Positions 54,870 through 62,944 of a stretch of 64,000 bases of DNA are shown piece by piece. Position 1 is the stretch's first letter, and the number at the start of each line of letters is the position of its first letter. Source of the stretch: Pantoea vagans (lineage in GTDB: Bacteria > Pseudomonadota > Gammaproteobacteria > Enterobacterales > Enterobacteriaceae). The notes beneath the pieces were generated by a model. The model did no database searches, was not told the DNA's origin, and saw only the letters and a list, made by a program, of their open reading frames with translations. The stretch lies in NCBI RefSeq assembly GCF_001506165.1, contig NZ_CP011427.1, forward strand, positions 1,984,001-2,048,000, read 5' to 3'. Made by a program: the position numbers and the translations under genes.

Positions 54870-55973
54870 TCACCGTGAGGTATGTTTCAGGGTTCCTTTG
54901 ACGCCATGCGGCTCTGAGCGCAAATATTGCGCCGGTGATTCAACCTGCGCATTGAGTGCCGCTGCCGCTTGCCACGGCCAGTGCGGGTTATAGAGCACAG
55001 CGCGACCCAGTGCAACCAAATCGGCATCCCCTTCTTGCACGACGGCTTCTGCCTGATGTGCTTCGGTGATCAAACCCACGCCCATCACGGGGATTTTCAC
55101 CTGCTGGCGAATGGCACGTGCGAAAGGCAACTGATAACCCGCCCCCACCGCGATCGCCTGCAAGGGTGATAAACCGCCACTTGAAACATGCAGGTAATCA
55201 CAGCCAAGCGCTTCCAGCTGCTGGCTAAACACGATGGACTGTTCAACATCCCAACCGCCGTCGACCCAATCTGTAGCAGAGAGACGCACGCCAACCGGAA
55301 TGCTGGCTGGTACCGCCGCACGTACCGCCGTAAAGACTTCCAGTGGGAAACGCAGACGGTTTTCCAGTGAACCGCCGTACTGATCCTGACGCTGATTACT
55401 CAAGGGGGACAGGAACTGATGCAGCAAATAACCGTGTGCCGCATGCAGTTCAATTAGCTCTATTCCCAGACGCACAGCACGCTGCGCACTGTCGACAAAC
55501 GCCTGCTTAATCCGTTCCAGGCCTGTCAGATCCAGTGCTGCGGGCGCGTCATCGTTTTCTGCAAATCCCAGTGCGGAAGGCGCGACCGTTTGCCAGCCGC
55601 CCTGGCTTTCCGGCACTTGATGGCCACCCTGCCATGGCGCGTTGCACGAGGCTTTACGGCCTGCATGCCCCAGCTGAATGCCGAGGCGAATCGGTGACCA
55701 TGCACGAATATCAGTCAGGACGCTCTGCAACGCCGCTTCCGTCTTATCGTCCCACAGGCCCAAATCACCGGCAGAAATACGGCCAATCGCTTCCACCGCG
55801 GTGGCTTCCAGGATTAACAGCCCCGCCCCCGACAGCGCGAGCGACCCTAAGTGAATGCGGTGCCAGCTAGTGGCTTGCCCCGCTTCGGCAGAATATTGGC
55901 ACATCGGAGCGATAACAAGGCGGTTTTCCAGTTTCAATCCGCCGATGTGGGTCGCGCTAAATAGTTGGCTCAT
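54870..55973 (-). CDS. NADH:flavin oxidoreductase, YqjM-like
   Basis: 367 residues. Unlike the old yellow enzyme at 41433, it has the YqjM subgroup mark APMCQYSAEAG with a conserved cysteine near residue 25, the HAAHGYLLHQFLSPLSNQRQ site (His-x-x-His), and a C-terminal YNPHWPWQAAAAL. It reduces activated alkenes such as enones and is usually induced by electrophilic or oxidative stress. It is monocistronic, and its promoter would lie in the left part of the 55974-56200 interval. Confidence 0.9.
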   Translation of the reverse strand: MSQLFSATHIGGLKLENRLVIAPMCQYSAEAGQATSWHRIHLGSLALSGAGLLILEATAVEAIGRISAGDLGLWDDKTEAALQSVLTDIRAWSPIRLGIQLGHAGRKASCNAPWQGGHQVPESQGGWQTVAPSALGFAENDDAPAALDLTGLERIKQAFVDSAQRAVRLGIELIELHAAHGYLLHQFLSPLSNQRQDQYGGSLENRLRFPLEVFTAVRAAVPASIPVGVRLSATDWVDGGWDVEQSIVFSQQLEALGCDYLHVSSGGLSPLQAIAVGAGYQLPFARAIRQQVKIPVMGVGLITEAHQAEAVVQEGDADLVALGRAVLYNPHWPWQAAAALNAQVESPAQYLRSEPHGVKGTLKHTSR

Positions 55974-56208
55974 TTTTATCCCTTAAACTCGGTTATCGAT
56001 GATTTTTTTTGTCAGTTATGTGTTTAGCAGCGGGCAGTGATGAGGTGCAAACGCTGCGATTAAAAACACATTAAGGCCCTGACCTTAGATAGCCATCATA
56101 ACCAACTCAAAAATGGCCGTTTAAAACAAAGTGCTGTGGAGAGGATTTCGTCAATCGGTAAGTCAGGTCGAGGCCGGCACAACGTTAACACGGGAATAAA
56201 TGCGCACG
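55974..56208. other. Intergenic stretch upstream of the toxin-like locus
   Basis: Besides the promoter of the flavin oxidoreductase gene on the minus strand (AT-rich around 55990-56020), I see no gene, repeat or hairpin here. The interval 56209-56710 to its right holds the TisB/IstR-like locus described below. Confidence 0.4.
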
Positions 56209-56235
56209 AAAAAAGGCGGAGGGGTAAGCTCCGCC
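56209..56235 (-). terminator. Terminator of the TisB-like mRNA
   Basis: On the minus strand GGCGGAG (56235-56229) pairs with CTCCGCC (56221-56215) around a 7-nt loop, followed by six T (56214-56209). It is 17 nt past the toxin stop codon, a textbook Rho-independent terminator. Confidence 0.85.
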
Positions 56236-56251
56236 TTGTTTCAAGTTCCGG

Positions 56252-56341
56252 TCAGTGCACCTGACCGGTCAGTTGCAAAAGGGCAACGATGATTTGCAGG
56301 ACGACCCGGACCAGGTCCAGGAGCAACCGAACAAGTTCCAT
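56252..56341 (-). CDS. TisB-like SOS toxin peptide (29 residues)
   Basis: A 29-codon frame from ATG 56341 to TGA 56252-56254 encodes one amphipathic helix: it begins MELVRLLLDLVRVVLQ and continues with the core IIVALLQL. E. coli TisB is also 29 residues, begins M-N-L-V and has an IVAALQL core. Polar residues Glu2, Arg5, Asp9, Arg12, Gln16 recur every 3-4 positions with alternating charge, as in the TisB charge-zipper model of membrane pores. The ribosome site is very strong (AGGAG and AAGGA, 5 nt from ATG). A LexA box lies ~210 nt upstream, a terminator follows, and a divergent small RNA carries a perfect antisense match to the leader. Identity to TisB is short and partial, so the call depends mainly on this architecture. 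Confidence 0.8.
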   Translation of the reverse strand: MELVRLLLDLVRVVLQIIVALLQLTGQVH

Positions 56342-56421
56342 CACTTTCCTTCTCCTCTGACAGGAGCGCGCCTTTCAGCCATCGAGGCTTTGACTCCACC
56401 CGCCGATGGCCTGAGCACAGC

Positions 56422-56438
56422 TGTGAGGAGTGCTGAGC
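56422..56438 (-). promoter_or_regulatory. Antisense target site in the TisB-like leader
   Basis: Seventeen bases (plus-strand TGTGAGGAGTGCTGAGC) are repeated exactly at 56617-56633, the 5' end of the predicted small RNA. The toxin mRNA is read on the opposite strand, so the small RNA is perfectly complementary to it here, about 80 nt before the toxin ATG. That matches the IstR-1 mode, which blocks a ribosome standby site upstream of tisB. Confidence 0.75.
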
Positions 56439-56551
56439 GCCACTCATTGTGGAAGCCACAGGCCAGCACCACCTGAAACCTGCCGGGATTTGACTATCCG
56501 CGCCCCTGGGAGTCATCAGAAAACAATGAGACTGCGCCCGTCACCCAACAC

Positions 56552-56567
56552 CTGTATAACCATACAG
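56552..56567 (-). promoter_or_regulatory. LexA (SOS) box
   Basis: CTGTATAACCATACAG is CTGT-N8-ACAG, the invariant LexA core, with TA after the right half as in the full consensus. On the minus strand it overlaps a plausible promoter (TTTAGC at 56575-56570, TATACA at 56557-56552), giving a start near 56545 and a leader of about 200 nt. Confidence 0.85.
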
Positions 56568-56581
56568 TATTTTAGCTAAAC

Positions 56582-56610
56582 TTGAAATATTACCCCGCAC
56601 ATTTTATGAT
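56582..56610 (+). promoter_or_regulatory. Sigma-70 promoter of the IstR-like small RNA
   Basis: TTGAAA (56582-56587) and TATGAT (56605-56610) with a 17-nt spacer form a near-consensus promoter reading right. It is not overlapped by the LexA box, so expression should be constitutive, as for IstR-1. Start expected at 56616-56618. Confidence 0.8.
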
Positions 56611-56616
56611 TTGCCT

Positions 56617-56710
56617 TGTGAGGAGTGCTGAGCACCCCGTTCGTAGCGCGGTTACCAGCCGGTTTGCGAACATAAAAAAAGGATTTGGCCATTTAGCCAA
56701 ATCCTTTTTT
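56617..56710 (+). ncRNA. IstR-1-like antisense small RNA
   Basis: About 94 nt from the promoter start to a strong terminator. The 5' segment (56617-56638) is predicted single-stranded and repeats 17 nt of the toxin leader exactly. A middle hairpin uses GTTCG (56639-56643) and CGAAC (56667-56671). The terminator is GGATTTGGC/GCCAAATCC (56681-56689, 56696-56704) with a 6-nt loop and six T. Size, layout and position divergent from the LexA box match E. coli IstR-1. The two 3' elements have no coding potential. Confidence 0.8.
56681..56710. terminator. Terminator of the small RNA, probably bidirectional
   Basis: A 9-bp stem with T6 on the right and A7 on the left, so it can also terminate minus-strand transcripts from the siderophore-binding gene that ends at 56734. 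Confidence 0.85.
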
Positions 56711-56733
56711 GTTTTCCGATGTCAGTCGAAACG

Positions 56734-57849
56734 TTACGACTTATCCGCTGGCAACGTCACCCAGTAGCCTGGCTGATAAGGCAGTGGCAGAAACTTCTCA
56801 TGAAACGCACGGAAAGTGGCATCAGGATCGAGATCTTTAAACAGATCCGGATGCAGCCACTTCGCTAACGCCTGAATCGCGACAAACTGATAAGGGCTGT
56901 CATAGAACTGGTGCCAGATGGCGTGCGCATGACCGTTATGTGCCACCGGCAACGTTTTGAAGGCATTGCGCATCATCAGCAATTTCAGACGTGCCGTGGC
57001 CTCTTGCGTATCTGCGCCTGGACCGACGCCCACCCATTTGCCTACCGTGTTGTAATTTTTCCAGTTAGCACCGGTCACCACCACCACATCTGGACGACTG
57101 GCAATAATTTGCTCTGGGTTCAAGGTGCCAAAGGTGCCCGGAATCAGGTCTTTCGCGATATTGCTCCCGCCGGCTATCTCGACCATCTGCCCAAAGTTTT
57201 CATTACCAAAAGACATACAGCATTCGTCGGTGTATCCGCCAGCACGGTCGATCATCACTTTCGGACGTGTCCCCGAGAAGTTTTTCAGGCGATCGGTGAC
57301 TTTTGCGATCTCCGCGCGACGGAAAGCGATAATGTCTTCAGCGCGCTGTGGATTGTTAACCAGTTCACCCATAATACGGATGCTTTTCTCTGCGTGCTCC
57401 ATCGGCTTCTCACGGAAGTCGATAAACACCACCGGCACACCGACTGCTTGCAACTTTTCAATCAGCTTGCCTTCGTCGGTTGCAGCTTTGGACTCTAAAT
57501 TCATCAGCACCAAGTCAGGTTTCAACGTCAGCGCTTGCTCAACGTTAAAAGTGCCGTCTTTAGCGCCGCCAAATGTCGGCAGTTTTTTGATTTCAGGGTA
57601 CTTTTTCTCATACGCCATATATCCGTCATAATCAGCTTTTGGGAAGTCATCGCGCCAGCCTACTACGCGCTGGAAAGGCGCAGCGGTATCGAATGCCGCC
57701 AGCAGATACATCTGACGCCCTTCGCCCAGAATGATGCGTTTTGACTCCTCTTTGACTTCTACCTGACGGCCTGCAATGTCAGTGATGACTTTTGCCGAAG
57801 CGGAACTCGTTACCGCCAGTAACCCCAGTGCTAACAGCCATTTTTTCAT
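56734..57849 (-). CDS. Iron(III)-siderophore ABC substrate-binding protein
   Basis: 371 residues with a signal peptide (KKWLLALGLLAVTSSASA, cleavage near residue 19). It follows the FecB/FepB-type cluster A-8 pattern: VITDIAGRQVEVKEESKRIILGEGR, ALTLKPDLVLMN, MIDRAGGYTDECCMSFG and a C-terminal helix. No permease or ATPase is adjacent, so it may serve a system encoded elsewhere. A Fur box overlaps the promoter. It ends just past the bidirectional terminator of the small RNA. Confidence 0.88.
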   Translation of the reverse strand: MKKWLLALGLLAVTSSASAKVITDIAGRQVEVKEESKRIILGEGRQMYLLAAFDTAAPFQRVVGWRDDFPKADYDGYMAYEKKYPEIKKLPTFGGAKDGTFNVEQALTLKPDLVLMNLESKAATDEGKLIEKLQAVGVPVVFIDFREKPMEHAEKSIRIMGELVNNPQRAEDIIAFRRAEIAKVTDRLKNFSGTRPKVMIDRAGGYTDECCMSFGNENFGQMVEIAGGSNIAKDLIPGTFGTLNPEQIIASRPDVVVVTGANWKNYNTVGKWVGVGPGADTQEATARLKLLMMRNAFKTLPVAHNGHAHAIWHQFYDSPYQFVAIQALAKWLHPDLFKDLDPDATFRAFHEKFLPLPYQPGYWVTLPADKS

Positions 57850-57868
57850 TTTGTCTACCCGTACAAAT

Positions 57869-57887
57869 GATAATGATTATTATTAAA
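57869..57887 (-). promoter_or_regulatory. Fur box
   Basis: GATAATGATTATTATTAAA agrees with the 19-bp Fur consensus at 15 of 19 positions. It is 20 nt upstream of the siderophore-binding gene, which would be repressed in iron-replete cells. Confidence 0.85.
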
Positions 57888-57974
57888 ATTTCGCGGCGTC
57901 ACTATTACCTGGCAGACACAAAATGAAAAGCCCCTGAGACACATTTTTTTACATCCATTCACGATTTGCTTCGC

Positions 57975-58020
57975 TGTGGGATGGCTCACAAAACACTCTC
58001 CTTTCGTGAAAATGCTCACA
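57975..58020. promoter_or_regulatory. Tandem CRP-like sites
   Basis: TGTGG-GATGGC-TCACA (57975-57990) and CGTGA-AAATGC-TCACA (58005-58020) are each one base off the CRP core, with centres 30 nt apart, about three helical turns. Confidence 0.55.
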
Positions 58021-58173
58021 GCACGCCATGCAATTGCCCAATTAATTGACCTCGCTTCCTGCACTTTGGCTAATGCGTAAACAAAATGTGAAGGCTAAAT
58101 TACGAATTGAAACGCTGTTTTAATTTTTAGTTAACGCTCACATTGAGTATGGAATCGCTCTGGAGGTCTTACC

Positions 58174-59328
58174 GTGAAGATCAGCGCCATTGATGTCACC
58201 CTCTTTACCTATCCAACACACCGTGTGTCCGACAGTGCGGGACACTCCCACCCGGGTGCGGAAACCAACGCCCAAATGGCGTTGCTCACCCTGACAAGTG
58301 AAGATGGCGACTGTGGCTACGCTTTTGCCCCCGCTGAAGTGGTTCGTCCGCATGTGGTGAACGCATTCTTTCGCAAAGTACTGATCGGGCAAAACGCCTT
58401 TGATCGCGAACGTCTGTGGCAAGATTTAGTGCATTGGCAACGTGGCAGCGCTCATCAACTCACGGAACGTGCGCTTTCCGCGATAGAACAGGCGATGTGG
58501 GATTTAATTGGCCGCAAGCTTAAACAACCGGTGCACAAACTACTGGGTGGCTATCGCGAGAAAATAGCGGCTTATGGCAGCACGATGTGCGGTGATGAAC
58601 TCGCTGGCGGTTTGTCCACGCCCGATGAATACGCGCAGTTTGCGGAAAAGCTGGTGGCGCGTGGCTATCAGGCCATCAAGTTGCATACCTGGATGCCCCC
58701 CGTCTCGTTTGCTCCCAGCCCGATGATGGACATTAAAGCCTGTGCCGCAGTGCGTGAAGCCGTGGGGCCCAATGTCGCCCTGATGCTGGACGGCTATCAC
58801 TGGTACAGCCGCAGCGAGGCGCTGACCATCGGTAAAGCACTAGAAAAACTCAACTTCTCCTGGTTTGAAGAACCCATGGAAGAAGAGAGTATGGCCTCCT
58901 ACGCCTGGCTGGCAGAAAACCTCAGCATTGACGTTTTAGGTCCAGAGAGCTTGGGGGGCAAACACCACAGTCGTGCTGACTGGGTACGGGCCGGTGCCTG
59001 TGACATCCTGCGCGCAGGTGCTAACGGCGTCGGTGGCATCTCTGCGACCCTGAAAGTAGCCAATCTTGCAGAGGCGTTCGGCATGGATTGTGAAGTGCAT
59101 GGCAATGGCGCAGCCAGTCTCGCGGTGGTCGGAGCGATTCGAAATTGCCGCTGGTATGAGCGCGGTCTGCTGCATCCCTTCCTCGATTATGAACAACCTC
59201 CAGCCTATCTCAACAGCCTTATCGACCCGATGGATGATAACGGCTTTGTTCATCTGCCAACACGCCCCGGCTTAGGCGAGGACATCAATTTCAGCTGGAT
59301 TGAAACGCATACGCTCAACCGTTGGTAA
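58174..59328 (+). CDS. Enolase-superfamily enzyme, mandelate racemase subgroup
   Basis: 384 residues. The N-terminal capping domain is followed by a modified TIM barrel with Lys169-x-His171 (AIKLHTW), metal ligands Asp206 (MLDGYHW), Glu232 (WFEEP) and Glu258 (GPESLGG), and a catalytic His309 (CEVHGNG). This is the mandelate-racemase pattern of acid-sugar dehydratases. It starts with GTG 58174 after a TGGAGG site. The neighbouring ABC importer suggests the substrate is imported. The specific substrate is unknown; KxH rather than KxK argues against a dipeptide epimerase. Confidence 0.85.
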   Translation: MKISAIDVTLFTYPTHRVSDSAGHSHPGAETNAQMALLTLTSEDGDCGYAFAPAEVVRPHVVNAFFRKVLIGQNAFDRERLWQDLVHWQRGSAHQLTERALSAIEQAMWDLIGRKLKQPVHKLLGGYREKIAAYGSTMCGDELAGGLSTPDEYAQFAEKLVARGYQAIKLHTWMPPVSFAPSPMMDIKACAAVREAVGPNVALMLDGYHWYSRSEALTIGKALEKLNFSWFEEPMEEESMASYAWLAENLSIDVLGPESLGGKHHSRADWVRAGACDILRAGANGVGGISATLKVANLAEAFGMDCEVHGNGAASLAVVGAIRNCRWYERGLLHPFLDYEQPPAYLNSLIDPMDDNGFVHLPTRPGLGEDINFSWIETHTLNRW

Positions 59329-59382
59329 GCGTCGAACACAAGCAGTACGGCAAAAAACAATAAACCTCTGACCTGCTGGACT

Positions 59383-61020
59383 TTGCTTATGAACATTTCT
59401 CGCTGTTGCAGAGCGTGGTGCGCCACGCTGCTGTTGCTCACCTGTAGCCCGTCGCTGATGGCCGCCACGCCAGACGACCAGCTGATTGTGGGCATGAACA
59501 TGAACAATCTACTTACCCTCGATCCGGCCGCCATGACGGGTAATGAAGTCGTGGGCATTGTGGTCAATCTCTATGATGGATTGGTGGAGTTAGATCCTCG
59601 CCAGCTCACTCAGGTACGCCCCGCGCTGGCAGAGCGCTGGGAGATCAGTGCCGATAATCGTCAGCTCACTTTTCATCTGCGTGACGGTGTGCGTTTCCAC
59701 TCTGGCAATGCGCTCACCAGCAAAGATGCCGTTTGGTCAATGCGCCGCGTGCTGCATCTCAATCTGGCACAGGCTTCGGTGTGGAAATCTTACGGCTTCA
59801 GCAAAGATAATGTGGATCAGATGATTAGCGCACCTGATGCGCACACTGTAGTGATCAAACTGCCTAAGCCTAACGATCCGCAACTGGTGCTCTACTCTCT
59901 GGCTGCCCTTGGTAGCATGGTGGTGCTGGACAGCAAAACCGTGCAGGCTCATGCGCAAAATAATGACTGGGGCAACCGCTGGCTGACCACGCACGAAGCC
60001 GGATCGGGTCCGTTCCGCCTGGATGTGTGGCAGGCTAAAGATGTGCTGCGCATCAGCCGGGAAGAGGACTACTGGCGTGGAGCGCCCAGGCTCACACGCG
60101 TGGTGTTCCGCCATTTGCAGGAATCACAAACCCTGCGTTTGATGATGCAGAAAGGGGATATTGATATCGCCAGTAATATGGCGATACCCGATGTACAAGC
60201 GCTACGCCATGACCCGGACCTCACCATAGATGCAGTGCAAAAAGGCACAATCTATTATCTGGCGATGAGCATGAAGGATAGCCACTTCGCCAATCCGCAA
60301 GTGCGGGAAGCGGTGCGCTATCTGGTGGATTATCAAGGCATTAACGCATCCCTGATGGCTGGTTATGGCACCCTGCATCAGCGTCCAATCCAGTCTGGAA
60401 TGCCAGAAACGCTGCCCGATCCTGGTTATCACCTCGATGTACCGCGCGCCAAAGCATTGCTCGTAGCGGCCGGCTATCCCAACGGCTTTGACACGACGCT
60501 GCGTGTACTGGCGGATCAGCCCTTTCTGAATATCGCTATCGCCATTCAATCCACGCTGATGCAGGCAGGCATTCGCGCCAAAATCATCACCGGAACCGGC
60601 AATCAGATTTACGGTGCCATGCGAGAACGCCAGTTCAATTTGCTGGTGGGACGCGGCGGAAGTGGTGTTGAGCCGCATCCCCACTCCAGCCTGCGCGCAC
60701 TGGTGTACAACCCCAATAACGCTGACAGTGCGCGCCTCACAAATTTCCAGGGCTGGCGTACCGGCTTTTACGATGCGCAGCTCAATCAGATGATCGACCA
60801 GGCACTACTGGAAAGAGACACGAATAAACAGCAGCAGGATTACTTCGCCATTCAGCGCCGCTATGACCAGTTAATTCCAGCGCTTATGCCGATTTCACAA
60901 ATGACCGATTCGGTGGTGGTGAATCATCGGGTGCAAAATTATGTGCCGCACCCTTCTGCCACCACCTTCCTGCGCGATGTGTGGAAAACGCCAGCGAACC
61001 TGGCAGGAGGTGATCAATGA
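59383..61020 (+). CDS. ABC substrate-binding protein, DppA/OppA family
   Basis: 545 residues with a signal peptide (hydrophobic CATLLLLTCSPSLMA, cleavage near residue 29). Family 5 extracellular binding blocks are clear: LAERWEISADNRQLTFHLRDGVRFHSGN (split over two blocks), KDAVWSMRRV, VREAVRYLVDY. It lies 54 nt after the enolase-superfamily gene and overlaps the first permease by 4 nt. Such proteins bind peptides, nickel, or sugar-acid oligomers. Confidence 0.9.
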   Translation: MLMNISRCCRAWCATLLLLTCSPSLMAATPDDQLIVGMNMNNLLTLDPAAMTGNEVVGIVVNLYDGLVELDPRQLTQVRPALAERWEISADNRQLTFHLRDGVRFHSGNALTSKDAVWSMRRVLHLNLAQASVWKSYGFSKDNVDQMISAPDAHTVVIKLPKPNDPQLVLYSLAALGSMVVLDSKTVQAHAQNNDWGNRWLTTHEAGSGPFRLDVWQAKDVLRISREEDYWRGAPRLTRVVFRHLQESQTLRLMMQKGDIDIASNMAIPDVQALRHDPDLTIDAVQKGTIYYLAMSMKDSHFANPQVREAVRYLVDYQGINASLMAGYGTLHQRPIQSGMPETLPDPGYHLDVPRAKALLVAAGYPNGFDTTLRVLADQPFLNIAIAIQSTLMQAGIRAKIITGTGNQIYGAMRERQFNLLVGRGGSGVEPHPHSSLRALVYNPNNADSARLTNFQGWRTGFYDAQLNQMIDQALLERDTNKQQQDYFAIQRRYDQLIPALMPISQMTDSVVVNHRVQNYVPHPSATTFLRDVWKTPANLAGGDQ

Positions 61021-62042
61021 CCTTAACTCCACGCCACTGGCGGCGCTTGCGTAGCCGCGTATTGCAAGTGGCCGTTACCCTGTTCGGTTTACTGCTGCTG
61101 ACTTTCTTTATTGGCCGCGTCATGCCGCTCGACCCCGTACTGGCAATTGTCGGGCCGGATGCCGATCACGCCACTTATCAGCAGGTTTATCATCAACTGG
61201 GCTTCGATAAGCCACTTTGGGTGCAGTTTTGGATCTATCTACAAGGCCTGCTACACGGCAATCTTGGTATGGCACTGTTAACAGGCCAGCCGGTGGTGAA
61301 CGATATCCTGCGTGTCTTTCCGGCTACCGTCGAACTCGCCACGCTGGCGATAGTGCTCGGCACCGGACTCGGCGTACCGCTGGGCGTGTGGGCCGCTGCA
61401 CGTCGAAACAGCCTGGTGGATTATCTGGTGCGTATCATCAGCCTGGCAGGTTACTCAACGCCTATTTTTTGGGTGGGGATGATCGGTTTGCTGCTGTTCT
61501 ATGCACATCTCGGTTGGGTAGGCGGTGCGGGTCGGGTCGATTTCAGCCTTGATGGTATTGTGCCACGACGCACGGGCTTACTGCTGGTGGATGCACTGCT
61601 GGCCGGCAATATCGCGGTGTTCAAGAGTGCACTGAATCACCTGATTCTGCCCGCTTCGTTACTGGGCTTCCATTCGCTGGCCTACATCAGCCGTATGACG
61701 CGCAGCTTTATGCTGGCGCAACTGTCACAAGAGTTCATTTTAACCGCGCGAGTGAAAGGACTCACCGAGTGGCAAGTGATCTGGCAACACGCCTTCCGCA
61801 ATATTCTGGTACAGCTTCTCACCGTGGTCGCGCTGGCTTATGGCGCTTTGCTGGAGGGCGCAGTGCTGATTGAAACCGTTTTCTCGTGGCCCGGTTTTGG
61901 CTCTTACCTCACCGGCAGTCTGATGCTGGGCGATATGAATGCCGTAATGGGATGCGTGTTGGTGGTCGGCTTGATCTTCGTGTTGCTGAATCTTCTTTCT
62001 GACCTGCTCTATCAGGTATTCGATCCGAGGACCAAAGTATGA
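61017..62042 (+). CDS. ABC permease, DppB/OppB family
   Basis: 341 residues, six transmembrane helices. LQVAVTLFGLLLLTFFIGRVMPLDPV at the start and the cytoplasmic EAA-type loop near LTARVKGLTEWQVIWQHAFRN are standard for DppB. It overlaps its neighbours by 4 nt on both sides. Confidence 0.92.
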   Translation: MTLTPRHWRRLRSRVLQVAVTLFGLLLLTFFIGRVMPLDPVLAIVGPDADHATYQQVYHQLGFDKPLWVQFWIYLQGLLHGNLGMALLTGQPVVNDILRVFPATVELATLAIVLGTGLGVPLGVWAAARRNSLVDYLVRIISLAGYSTPIFWVGMIGLLLFYAHLGWVGGAGRVDFSLDGIVPRRTGLLLVDALLAGNIAVFKSALNHLILPASLLGFHSLAYISRMTRSFMLAQLSQEFILTARVKGLTEWQVIWQHAFRNILVQLLTVVALAYGALLEGAVLIETVFSWPGFGSYLTGSLMLGDMNAVMGCVLVVGLIFVLLNLLSDLLYQVFDPRTKV

Positions 62043-62944
62043 CCGTCTCTCTCGATCTGTTTCATACCCCTGCGACACGTGAACAGTTGGCACGTTGTCG
62101 CCGTACCCTTTCGCGCATGGGCCATTTCCTCTGGCAAATGGCCTGTAATCCGCTGACTGCCATCGGTGGCGGCATTATCTTACTACTGCTGATTGTGGCC
62201 ATACTTGCCCCCTGGATAGCCCCTTATCATCCACTGATCCAGGATCTGAATAATGCGCTCACTCCGCCCAATGCGCAGCACTGGTTTGGCACCGATGAAT
62301 TCGGGCGCGATATCTTAAGCCGCCTGGTGTGGGGGGCACGCATCACCTTATACATCGTGCTACTGGTGTCGATCACCGTAGGTCCACTGGGGCTGCTGCT
62401 GGGGGTAACCGCAGGGTATTTCGGCGGCAAAGTAGACAGCGTATTGATGCGCGTCACCGATATCTTTATCTCATTCCCGAGCCTGGTGCTGGCGCTGGCG
62501 TTTGTTGCAGCACTCGGTCCTGGCCTTGAGCATGTGGTCATTGCCATTACGCTCACTGCCTGGCCGCCGATAGCACGGCTTGCGCGCGCGGAAGCGCTAT
62601 CACTGCGCCAGGCCGACTTTGTTTCTGCCGTGCGGCTACAGGGCGCGTCCTCACTGCGTATTTTATGGAAACACATTGTACCGCTATGTCTGCCCTCAGT
62701 GATTATCCGTATCACCATGAATATGGCGGGCATCATTCTGACCGCAGCGGGATTGGGTTTCCTGGGTTTGGGGGCACAACCGCCCGATCCGGAATGGGGA
62801 GCGATGATCGCCAGCGGTCGCACTTACATGCTGGAGTGCTGGTGGGTCGTCACGGTACCCGGTTTGGCAATTTTGGTGAACAGTCTGGCGTTCAACTTTT
62901 TAGGAGATGGCTTACGTGACATCCTCGATCCTCGCAGCGAATAA
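62039..62944 (+). CDS. ABC permease, DppC/OppC family
   Basis: 301 residues, six helices. HWFGTDEFGRDILSRLVWGARITL is the DppC hallmark near residue 81, and ARAEALSLRQADFVSAVRLQGA is the EAA loop. It forms a heterodimeric permease with the preceding DppB-like protein. The 3' end overlaps the ATPase gene. Confidence 0.93.
   Translation: MTVSLDLFHTPATREQLARCRRTLSRMGHFLWQMACNPLTAIGGGIILLLLIVAILAPWIAPYHPLIQDLNNALTPPNAQHWFGTDEFGRDILSRLVWGARITLYIVLLVSITVGPLGLLLGVTAGYFGGKVDSVLMRVTDIFISFPSLVLALAFVAALGPGLEHVVIAITLTAWPPIARLARAEALSLRQADFVSAVRLQGASSLRILWKHIVPLCLPSVIIRITMNMAGIILTAAGLGFLGLGAQPPDPEWGAMIASGRTYMLECWWVVTVPGLAILVNSLAFNFLGDGLRDILDPRSE

Larger units (their letters stand above)
57850..58173. promoter_or_regulatory. 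Divergent promoter region, iron-binding protein / enolase-superfamily operon
   Basis: A 324-nt gap without genes. It holds a Fur box close to the iron gene (57869-57887) and two CRP-like sites 30 nt apart (57975-57990, 58005-58020). GGAGG lies just before GTG/ATG 58174 (TGGAGGTCTTACC). Confidence 0.6.

Noticed and set aside
56241-56516. 91-codon minus-strand frame overlapping the TisB-like gene
   Set aside because: It is in a different frame from the 29-codon peptide, lacks a proper ribosome site, and reads through the regulatory leader.
58174-59328. Dipeptide epimerase, suggested by the Dpp-type importer
   Set aside because: The barrel has K-x-H and a catalytic His rather than the K-x-K and Lys pair of epimerases.
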